Origin: an uncultured Cocleimonas sp.
GTDB lineage: Bacteria > Pseudomonadota > Gammaproteobacteria > Thiotrichales > Thiotrichaceae
NCBI GenBank assembly: GCA_938041705.1
Contig: CALISP010000119.1
Coordinates: 1-5,496, forward strand
Length of the DNA: 5,496 nucleotides
Direction: 5' to 3'
The notes under the pieces were generated by a model. The model had not been told where the DNA came from. It saw only the letters and a program-made list of their open reading frames with translations, and did not search any database. Positions 1 to 5,496 of this stretch are shown here, piece after piece. Numbering within the stretch: position 1 is the first letter of the stretch; each line of letters begins with the position of its first letter. A program made the translations under genes and the position numbers.

Positions 1-447
1 GATGCACTATTTTTTGACTTGAAACATTCAGAGGACGAAACTGAAGCGAGAAAAATAGAAGAAAAAATTTGGCTTAAATGGATGGAATCAGGAGATCAAA
101 AAGTAGATGAGCTTTTGCAACAAGCAATGAGCAAACGCCGCATTTATGATTTCAACGGATCTATAGAAATCATCAATAAAATTATTAAACTCAAACCTGA
201 TTTTCCAGAAGCATGGAATCAACGTGCTACTTTATATTTCTTTCAAGAAAAATACGAAGAATCATTAATAGATATAGCCAAAACATTAGAGTTAGAACCT
301 CGCCACTTTGGTTCATTAGCAGGACGAGCAGTCATTCGCTGGCGTCAATCTAAGCCTGCATTAGCAAGACAAAATATTATTGAAGCTCTCAAAGTACATC
401 CGTTTTTAAAAGAACAGAATATGTTTCCTGGGTTACAAAAAAGTTAA
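1..447 (+). CDS. TPR-repeat protein, C-terminal part (5' end outside window)
   Basis: The frame is open from base 1 to the TAA at 445-447 (148 codons). A TTG at 19 could be read as a start, but no Shine-Dalgarno sequence precedes it and the frame continues upstream, so I treat this as a partial gene. After a charged helical stretch (about 33-105) come three tetratricopeptide-like helix pairs, roughly at 106-198, 199-300 and 301-402. They show the usual spacing of small and aromatic residues and end in a Pro (KLKP, LELEP, KVHP). The second is clearest (AWNQRATLYFFQEKYEESL). The phrases WNQRATLYF and LELEPRHFGSLAG resemble a widespread proteobacterial family of small TPR proteins that often carry a signal peptide, but the N-terminus is not visible here. 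TPRs bind partner proteins; the partner and function are unknown. It is followed by a 255-bp gap with its own promoter, so it is probably not part of the transport operon. Confidence 0.8.
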   Translation, partial: DALFFDLKHSEDETEARKIEEKIWLKWMESGDQKVDELLQQAMSKRRIYDFNGSIEIINKIIKLKPDFPEAWNQRATLYFFQEKYEESLIDIAKTLELEPRHFGSLAGRAVIRWRQSKPALARQNIIEALKVHPFLKEQNMFPGLQKS

Positions 448-564
448 AATAAAGATTCATCAATTTAGGAAAATTATTTCTTATTTAGACTATATTTAAG
501 AATAAAGTGTCTTGTATTTATATCTTAATTTTAAAAAAGCTATGAATATCAGGTGCTTAATTTT
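448..564. other. AT-rich intergenic region upstream of the sigma-54 promoter
   Basis: Strongly AT-rich, with no credible ORF and no convincing terminator for the TPR gene. This is where an activator of the sigma-54 promoter would be expected to bind, about 80-150 bp upstream of the start. The only dyads I see are weak: TTCTTA (478-483) facing TAAGAA (497-502), centred about 100 bp upstream of the predicted start, and TTAAGA (496-501) facing TCTTAA (523-528). In sequence this AT-rich both could be chance. I see no clear IHF consensus. Confidence 0.4.
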
Positions 565-580
565 TGGCACACCTTTTGCA
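565..580 (+). promoter_or_regulatory. Sigma-54 (RpoN) promoter, -24/-12 elements
   Basis: The sequence TGGCAC (565-570), five bases (acctt), then TTGCA (576-580) matches the sigma-54 consensus TGGCAC-N5-TTGCW. The invariant GG (566-567) and GC (578-579) are exactly ten bases apart, as required. Transcription would start near 590-592, giving a leader of about 110 nt before the ATG at 703. It is correctly oriented to drive the TAXI binding protein. Sigma-54 promoters need an ATP-dependent enhancer-binding activator. The DctB-like kinase gene at the end of the operon fits, since classical DctB works with DctD, a sigma-54 activator. The sequence match is direct; the regulatory link is inferred. 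Confidence 0.85.
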
Positions 581-583
581 TTT

Positions 584-615
584 ATTAAATCAGACGAGAA
601 TTAAATCAGACGTGA
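584..615. repeat. 16-bp tandem direct repeat at the predicted transcription start
   Basis: Two adjacent 16-bp units, attaaatcagacgaga (584-599) and attaaatcagacgtga (600-615), differ at a single base (597 versus 613). The first unit begins 4 bp after the -12 element and spans the predicted start near 591; the second lies in the early transcribed leader. It could be a paired operator for a repressor, or simply a recent replication-slippage duplication. Flanking bases do not continue the repeat. Confidence 0.75.
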
Positions 616-692
616 TAAAACTAAAAAGATTCAATCAAGCAAAAGTCTATAAAACTAAAGTTAACTATTAACAACCAACAAGTAAATTCCAT
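616..692 (+). other. AT-rich untranslated leader of the binding-protein mRNA
   Basis: This is the rest of the predicted leader. It carries an 11-bp direct repeat, ataaaactaaa, at 615-625 and 649-659, and a short interrupted palindrome GTTAA-cta-TTAAC at 660-672. No strong hairpin or recognisable riboswitch is seen. A loosely structured, A-rich leader would favour ribosome access to the strong Shine-Dalgarno site that follows. Confidence 0.35.
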
Positions 693-698
693 GGAGGA
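693..698 (+). promoter_or_regulatory. Strong ribosome binding site for the TAXI binding protein
   Basis: GGAGGA is followed by a 4-nt gap (aata, with the final taa being a stop in the same frame) and then ATG at 703. The match to the anti-Shine-Dalgarno sequence is excellent and supports this start. It contrasts with the poor site in front of the permease gene, consistent with high production of the binding protein. Confidence 0.85.
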
Positions 699-702
699 AT
701 AA

Positions 703-1701
703 ATGAATAAAATACTTACCGCAATGCTAACCACAGCAGCTCTATCACTTTCGGTTTCAGCTAATGCGGCTAATAAAGATTATGTATTGAATACAGCATC
801 AACTGGTGGAACTTATCATCCTGTTGGAACTGCGATTTCAACATTATCTAAAGTAAAATTATTACCTAAAAAGAAGTTCAGTCTTACGGCTGTTAACTCT
901 GCGGGTTCAGGCGCTAATGTTCAGGCATTAGGTGCTGGTACAGCTGATTTCGCAATTCTTCAAGGTTTATACGGTTCTTATGCAGCAACAGGTACAGGCC
1001 CAGTAACAGCGAAGCAAGAGAATATGCGTTCAGTTACGATGCTATGGCAAAATGTTGAACAGTTTATAGTCCCTAACGATATGGCTAAAACAGGCACAAT
1101 GGCTGATATGTTATCTCTAAAAGGTAAATCTGTAGGTTTGGGTAAGCAGAACTCAGGTACTTTAGGTTCTAATAAAGTATTACTTGCAGGCCTTGGTATA
1201 GATATCGAGAAAGACTACAAACTTATGCATGCTGGCTATGGTCCAACGGCTGATGCTTTGGCTAATGGTCAAGTAGCTGGTGTTGGAATTCCTTCAGGCC
1301 CACCGACTGGTGCTATTACAAAGTTAATGGCTGCAAACAAGGGAAAGTTCACCATGTTGAATGTGACTGATGAGCAAGCAGCTAAAATGGACGGTGGTCG
1401 TTCACTTTGGACTAAGCGAGTTATCAAAGCAGGTACTTACCCTGGTCAAGATAAAGACGTTACAACTATTGCTCAACCAAACTTCTTAGCAGTTAATGCT
1501 AGAGTTGATGAAGAGCATGTTTATCTTCTGACTAAGTCTATATATGAGAACCTAGGTTTCTTACAAGCGATTCATAAAGCTACTAAAGCAATGAATACTG
1601 ATGCTGCAATGGCTGGCCTACCTGTACCACTTCATCCTGGTGCTGCGCGTTATTATAAAGAGATTGGTTTAACCGTTCCTGATCGTTTAATGGCTAAATA
1701 A
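703..1701 (+). CDS. TAXI-family TRAP transporter periplasmic solute-binding protein
   Basis: This is the extracytoplasmic receptor of a TRAP transporter. It binds the substrate in the periplasm and delivers it to the membrane permease encoded next. The 332-residue length is typical of the TAXI family. Residues 1-22 form a Sec signal peptide: Lys at position 3, a hydrophobic core (about 4-18) and an ANA cleavage site after residue 22. The mature protein opens with the family hallmark STGGTYHPVGTAIS, followed by the SAGSGANVQAL stretch, AILQGLYGSYA and the SVTMLWQNVEQFIV segment, all typical of one TAXI subgroup. The C-terminal part keeps TYPGQDKDVTTIAQPNFLAVNA and GLPVPLHPGAARYY. Known TAXI ligands include glutamate/glutamine and 2-oxoglutarate; the DctB-like kinase nearby suggests a carboxylate, but the ligand cannot be read from the sequence. 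Expression is predicted from the sigma-54 promoter at 565-580, with a strong ribosome site and a terminator directly after the gene. Confidence 0.95.
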   Translation: MNKILTAMLTTAALSLSVSANAANKDYVLNTASTGGTYHPVGTAISTLSKVKLLPKKKFSLTAVNSAGSGANVQALGAGTADFAILQGLYGSYAATGTGPVTAKQENMRSVTMLWQNVEQFIVPNDMAKTGTMADMLSLKGKSVGLGKQNSGTLGSNKVLLAGLGIDIEKDYKLMHAGYGPTADALANGQVAGVGIPSGPPTGAITKLMAANKGKFTMLNVTDEQAAKMDGGRSLWTKRVIKAGTYPGQDKDVTTIAQPNFLAVNARVDEEHVYLLTKSIYENLGFLQAIHKATKAMNTDAAMAGLPVPLHPGAARYYKEIGLTVPDRLMAK

Positions 1702-1720
1702 CAGCTCGTTATCTGCAAAA

Positions 1721-1763
1721 TAAAAAAGGTGGTAGCTTGCATTAGCAACTACCACCTTTTTTA
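1721..1763 (+). terminator. Intrinsic terminator between binding-protein and permease genes
   Basis: A perfect 15-bp stem pairs taaaaaaggtggtag (1721-1735) with ctaccacctttttta (1749-1763). A single bulged C (1736) then separates it from a further 4-bp stem, TTGC (1737-1740) with GCAA (1745-1748), closed by an ATTA loop. The GC-rich middle followed by six T residues (1757-1762) is a classic Rho-independent terminator. The matching A tract on the left arm means it could also stop transcription from the opposite strand. It begins about 20 bp after the binding-protein stop codon. If partly leaky it would give far more binding-protein message than permease message; it may also stabilise the 3' end of the upstream transcript. 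Confidence 0.93.
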
Positions 1764-1810
1764 ATGACTGCAGTTATAGACATTCGAAATACTATCTAAT
1801 TAAATTCATA

Positions 1811-4102
1811 ATGATCACGGGCAAGAAAATGACTGACATGGATAAAAATTCTGATAACAAGGTTAATATTGAAGCTACAGATTTTGATATTAACGATGTA
1901 ATACCAAGCCATAATTTGCGAGATGAATGGTTATTACTAGATGGTCAAAAAAAATCCCCTTTAGAATGGATGATTGCAGCATTTGCAGTGGCATTTGGCA
2001 TTTGGCATATTCTAACTAATTTATTTTTAAATGAGCCAGGCATGTGGCAAAATGCCATTCACTTCGCAGGCTTCGCTTTTTTAGCTTCAACTATTTACAG
2101 TGCTTTCGGGCATAACACTAAGAAACCCTGGGCGATAAGGCTAGATATTCTCTATGGACTAATCGTAGCTGCTGCAGCTCTTTGGGTGGCCACCTCTGAA
2201 TCTCGTATTTATGCTGATACCTTAGCGATAACGGGTCAAGCTTGGCAATTTAATATCTTTGATTGGCTAGCAGGTGGCATTCTACTATTTGCCTGTATTG
2301 ATCTTTCGCGACGAGTAGCAGGCTGGGTTATACCCATCCTAATAATTATCTCATTATCTTATATTCTTTTTCTAGGTGAGCAATTACCTGGAATCTTCCG
2401 TGCAGCAAGCCTACCTTTGAATGATGTGATGTTTCGATCGTTGTTCAATGATGAAGGTATGTTTGGCATCTTAGCGAGTATTTCATCTACTAACATTACC
2501 CTATTCATGATTTTTGGTGGGTTCTTAATTGTTTCTGGCGCAAGTGATTTTGTAATAGAAATCTCTAAGTTAGTAGCTGGAAGAGTTCGTGGCGGAGCGG
2601 CTTTTGTTGCAGTCTTATCATCAGCTTTAACAGGTACAATTAGTGGTTCAGCAATCGCAAATACTGCTTCTACTGGCGTTATTACCATTCCGTTGATGAA
2701 GTCTAATGGCTTTCGTGGAAAATTTGCTGGAGGTGTAGAAGCTGCAGCGTCAACAGGTGGTCAGTTAATGCCACCTATTATGGGTGCTGGGGCATTTGTA
2801 ATGGCTAGTTATACTGGCATCCCCTATTCCACGATTGTTGCCGTATCAGTCGTTCCTGCAATTCTATACTTTCTATCAGTAGCCTTCATTGTTCGAATCG
2901 AAGCTGTAAAATATAAAGTAGGTGATGGCCAAGATATGACTATCGACAAAGGCAAAATAATCTCTGGGGGTCTTACTTTCGTTATTCCCTTAACAGTAAT
3001 GATTTGGCTATTGATGTCAGGTGTTACTCCAAGTTATGCCGCTTCATGGGCAATTGCCGCTTTAGTGGTAGTTTCTTGGTTCACATTTATTATTGGTAAA
3101 GTAATTAATCGTGATGATTTCAATCCAACGATTATGAGCCCGAAAAAAATATCTGAAGCATTTATGATCGGTATTCGAGCTTCAATCCTTACAGGTATTT
3201 TATTGGTTGCGATTGGCATTATGAATAACGCGATTGTTACAAGTGGCATTGGCAATAGCTTCTCATTAATGATCGCTCAGTGGTCACAAGGCTCAATCGT
3301 TATTGCAATCGTTTTAATCGCTTTGGCTTCATTGGTTCTAGGCATGGGTTTGCCTGTTACAGCGGCCTATATCATTCTTGCAATATTAAGCGCTCCTGCT
3401 TTAGCAGGTATATTGGCTGATGGTGTGATTGTCGATCAATTAGTGCAAGGTATTGGTGATCCTTCAAAGTCCGCTTTTTTTGCTCTGGTCGATAGTCCAC
3501 ATGTTGCCAAAATAGCTGAAGGCATGACTAGACCAGAAGCGTTAGAACTAATGTCAGCTATGCCATTTGAAATAGCCATCACAGTACGACCTCTATTAGT
3601 AGATACAGAGACGTTAACCACTTTTTTACTTATAGCTCATTTGATTGTATTTTGGCTCAGTCAAGACAGTAATGTTACTCCACCGGTATGTTTAGCCGCC
3701 TTTACTGCGGCAGGAATCGCAAAATCTAAACCTATGGCAACTGGCTTTCAAGCATGGAAGATTGCTAAAGGCTTATATATAGTGCCTTTAATGTTTGCTT
3801 ATACCCCATTGATTAGTGGTAATTGGTACGAGGTTATTCAGCTAGGATTCTTTGCCTTATTTGGAATTTATGGTTTGAATGTCATTATCCAAAATTATGC
3901 TGAAGGTCCTTTAAAAATGTGGCATTACCCTCTTGTCGTTATTGGTATTATTGGCTCTTTCTGGCCACTGCATATGCTTGCTAATATTGTGGGCGCTATC
4001 TGTATCATTGTTATTGTAGTTTCGACTAACCGCTCCAATTCAGCTTTAAATAAAACCGATAAAGATACACTTACTAATAGTAATAATCAGGTTAATGGAT
4101 AA
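1811..4102 (+). CDS. TRAP transporter fused permease (DctQ-DctM, TAXI type)
   Basis: This is the inner-membrane part of the TRAP system. It imports substrate handed over by the TAXI receptor, using an ion gradient (usually Na+) rather than ATP. The 763-residue length suits the fused 4TM/12TM class. After a polar cytoplasmic N-terminus (1-50), the DctQ-like small subunit covers about 52-190 with hydrophobic helices near 52-73, 82-99, 112-130 and 150-188. The DctM-like transport domain follows from about 215 to 665, with the signature GSAIANTASTGVITIPL (278-294), GQLMPPIMGAGAF (317-329), GMGLPVTAAYIILA (511-524) and SQDSNVTPPVCLAAF (617-631). Further helices lie at about 675-692 and 705-737. 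A segment of roughly 65 residues (about 536-600) lies between APALAGIL and the AHLIVFW helix and looks longer than in many relatives. The start is uncertain: ATG at 1811, 1829 or 1838 are all in frame and none has a good Shine-Dalgarno site. The stop overlaps the kinase gene by 8 nt. Confidence 0.94.
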   Translation: MITGKKMTDMDKNSDNKVNIEATDFDINDVIPSHNLRDEWLLLDGQKKSPLEWMIAAFAVAFGIWHILTNLFLNEPGMWQNAIHFAGFAFLASTIYSAFGHNTKKPWAIRLDILYGLIVAAAALWVATSESRIYADTLAITGQAWQFNIFDWLAGGILLFACIDLSRRVAGWVIPILIIISLSYILFLGEQLPGIFRAASLPLNDVMFRSLFNDEGMFGILASISSTNITLFMIFGGFLIVSGASDFVIEISKLVAGRVRGGAAFVAVLSSALTGTISGSAIANTASTGVITIPLMKSNGFRGKFAGGVEAAASTGGQLMPPIMGAGAFVMASYTGIPYSTIVAVSVVPAILYFLSVAFIVRIEAVKYKVGDGQDMTIDKGKIISGGLTFVIPLTVMIWLLMSGVTPSYAASWAIAALVVVSWFTFIIGKVINRDDFNPTIMSPKKISEAFMIGIRASILTGILLVAIGIMNNAIVTSGIGNSFSLMIAQWSQGSIVIAIVLIALASLVLGMGLPVTAAYIILAILSAPALAGILADGVIVDQLVQGIGDPSKSAFFALVDSPHVAKIAEGMTRPEALELMSAMPFEIAITVRPLLVDTETLTTFLLIAHLIVFWLSQDSNVTPPVCLAAFTAAGIAKSKPMATGFQAWKIAKGLYIVPLMFAYTPLISGNWYEVIQLGFFALFGIYGLNVIIQNYAEGPLKMWHYPLVVIGIIGSFWPLHMLANIVGAICIIVIVVSTNRSNSALNKTDKDTLTNSNNQVNG

Positions 4103-5496
4103 GCAAAATAGAGAGAACGAAGCCCTCAGCGTTATTGAAAATAATAGCGTTGAAGGTAACAGTTCAATTAAAAATATTACCCCTATTACAAAGCAATTAA
4201 AGCTAAAACGTTTATCAATTATTTTATTGAGTATATTGATAGCAAGTTGTGCTTTCTACATTTATCAGTTGTGGTCATACGCCAATGAAAATGAACGCTC
4301 AGCCAATTTTTTTGAACGATCTATAGTAGCTTCCATAAATCAATACGAATACCTTCCTGCGCTACTGGCTAAAGATGATTTGGTTATCAATCTATTAAAG
4401 ACACCAATTAACAATCACGAAATACTCAGTAACAAATTAGAGTTTACTGCCTTAAGATCTAAGGCCAGCGATATCTTTTTACTAGATAACTCTGGCAAGG
4501 TTGTAGCAACAAGTAACTTCAAACAAGAAAAGAGTTTTTTTAATAAAAACTATGCATTTCGTCCCTACTTTAAAAAAGCCTTAACTGAAAAAAAAAGGCA
4601 ATTCTATTTTGCTAAAGGAGTAACGACAGGTATACCTGGTTTTTTCATTTCTAGCCCAGTTATACAGGCTCAAAAAGTTATTGGTGTAATGGTAGTTAAG
4701 CTTTATCTAAGTGAGTGGGAAAGTAGTTGGAGTGAATCAAAAGATAATATTCTAGTAGCAGATGCAAACAATATAATAGTACTCAGTTCAGATGATAAGT
4801 GGCGATACCAAAGCATTGGTAAATTAACCGATGATAAGTTACTTGAAATATATACCACCAAACAATTCCCAAATGAAACTCACTTACCTATCTATTCAGA
4901 TACTTATTCTTATAAATTAGGATCAAAAGAAATAGATTTTTGGAAAATTGGAAACGCAAATTATGTTGTAAGTAATTTTATTATTGAAGACACAAATTGG
5001 ACTTTCTACCATCTTGTAAAGCATAGTAATTTTCTCTCAAGATTACTCATGTTCATCTCATTACTTAGTCTGTTGGGCTTAACCTTATATTTCTTTCTTA
5101 ATGAACGAACGCATAAATTATTTCTAAAAAAACTCGCACGTGAAAATGAAAAAAAACGCCATTATGAACGCCAAACATTAATAGATAACATCCACATCGG
5201 CGTAATCGTACACAGTAAAGAGGGTGTAGTTCTATCCATGAATGAACACGCTCAGGATTTACTAATCAACAAAACTTCAATGCTAATATCAGCGGATGAA
5301 AACCCAATACAATATAATATCAACGACTTATTAGACATTGATTTAAACATTCAAAACATTGAACGCTACATACAAACTGATTCTGTCTCTGCAAATGCTT
5401 ACAACGAAACTACGTCCACTATTTTTCATACAGAAAGTAATATAAGTAAAAAAATCCCTATCATATTTTCTATTGCTGAAGTCCATTATGCTGATA
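4095..5496 (+). CDS. DctB-like sensor histidine kinase, N-terminal part (runs off window)
   Basis: The frame opens at ATG 4095, inside the last codons of the permease gene (8-nt overlap, suggesting translational coupling), and stays open to the window end: 467 codons plus one base. A 38-residue polar cytoplasmic tail precedes TM1 (about 40-60). A periplasmic double-Cache sensor follows (about 65-310) with DctB-like landmarks: YLPALLAKDD (86-95), ASDIFLLDNSGKVVATSNF (124-142), NYAFRPYFKKAL (152-163) and GVTTGIPGFFISSPV (175-189), then VLSSDDKWRYQSI (229-241). TM2 is about 314-334, followed by a charged linker and a PAS-like domain from about 360 (LIDNIHIGVIVHSKEGVVLSMNEHAQDLL) to the edge. The phosphoacceptor and ATPase domains lie beyond the window, so kinase activity is inferred from family resemblance. 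Such kinases detect C4-dicarboxylates and phosphorylate a sigma-54 activator (DctD), which fits the promoter at 565-580. The symbol dctB is plausible but the ligand may differ. Confidence 0.88.
   Translation, partial: MDKQNRENEALSVIENNSVEGNSSIKNITPITKQLKLKRLSIILLSILIASCAFYIYQLWSYANENERSANFFERSIVASINQYEYLPALLAKDDLVINLLKTPINNHEILSNKLEFTALRSKASDIFLLDNSGKVVATSNFKQEKSFFNKNYAFRPYFKKALTEKKRQFYFAKGVTTGIPGFFISSPVIQAQKVIGVMVVKLYLSEWESSWSESKDNILVADANNIIVLSSDDKWRYQSIGKLTDDKLLEIYTTKQFPNETHLPIYSDTYSYKLGSKEIDFWKIGNANYVVSNFIIEDTNWTFYHLVKHSNFLSRLLMFISLLSLLGLTLYFFLNERTHKLFLKKLARENEKKRHYERQTLIDNIHIGVIVHSKEGVVLSMNEHAQDLLINKTSMLISADENPIQYNINDLLDIDLNIQNIERYIQTDSVSANAYNETTSTIFHTESNISKKIPIIFSIAEVHYAD

Noticed and set aside
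533..565. Possible weak terminator hairpin (aaaaaagc ... gcttaattttt) after the TPR gene
   Set aside because: Only four contiguous base pairs with mismatches and a 14-nt loop, and nearly 90 bp after the stop codon; too weak to call.
691..702. Three-codon minigene (ATG GAG GAA TAA) directly before the binding-protein start
   Set aside because: It is made of the Shine-Dalgarno sequence itself and has no ribosome site of its own, so it is probably coincidental.
1777..1805. Possible sigma-70 promoter before the permease gene (TAGACA, 17 bp, TTAAAT)
   Set aside because: Both boxes match poorly and the predicted start would fall at or beyond the first ATG; expected by chance in AT-rich DNA.
2359..2688. 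Open frame of 109 codons on the minus strand within the permease gene
   Set aside because: It lies wholly inside a well-supported gene on the other strand, has no ribosome site I can see and no recognisable protein features.
3034..3255. Open frame of 73 codons on the minus strand within the permease gene
   Set aside because: It is an antisense shadow of membrane-helix codons; its hydrophobic look comes from the complement of the permease sequence.
3436..3621. Open frame of 61 codons on the minus strand over the permease's extra segment
   Set aside because: It was considered because it coincides with the unusual segment, but it has no independent coding evidence and the + strand frame continues cleanly through.
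1..5496. Mobile element, CRISPR array, tRNA/rRNA gene, toxin-antitoxin or defence system
   Set aside because: I saw no transposase, long terminal repeats, spaced repeat arrays or tRNA-like folds on either strand. The content is a transporter operon with its sensor plus the end of a TPR gene.

Overview
The window comes from an AT-rich bacterial genome, most likely a gammaproteobacterium and perhaps a marine or host-associated one. That placement is inferred from base composition, gene order and protein style, and no species is claimed. The visible cargo is a TAXI-type TRAP (tripartite ATP-independent periplasmic) uptake system with the start of its own two-component regulator. All genes read on the + strand.

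Positions 1-447 hold the C-terminal end of a TPR-repeat protein whose start lies upstream of the window. The gap 448-702 carries a near-textbook sigma-54 promoter (TGGCAC-N5-TTGCA, 565-580). A 16-bp tandem duplication (584-615) sits on the predicted transcription start, followed by an AT-rich leader of about 110 nt and a strong Shine-Dalgarno site. Positions 703-1701 encode the periplasmic TAXI solute-binding protein. A very strong intrinsic-terminator hairpin (1721-1763) separates it from the fused DctQ-DctM membrane permease (1811-4102). The permease stop overlaps by 8 nt the start of a DctB-like sensor histidine kinase (4095 to the window edge). That frame is open for 467 codons and covers the periplasmic sensor and a PAS-like domain, but it is cut off before the kinase core.

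Proposed working model: the DctB-like kinase senses a carboxylate in the periplasm and phosphorylates a DctD-type sigma-54 activator, expected just downstream but not visible. That activator fires the promoter at 565-580. The binding protein is made in excess because most transcripts stop at the hairpin, while read-through supplies less permease and kinase. The substrate is probably a dicarboxylate or related organic/amino acid, inferred from the DctB family and from known TAXI ligands, and is not shown by the sequence.

I found no mobile element, CRISPR array, RNA gene or clearly new system. The notable parts are regulatory: the sigma-54 promoter and tandem repeat, the intra-operon terminator, the TAXI/DctB pairing, and a permease with an unusually long segment in its C-terminal half.
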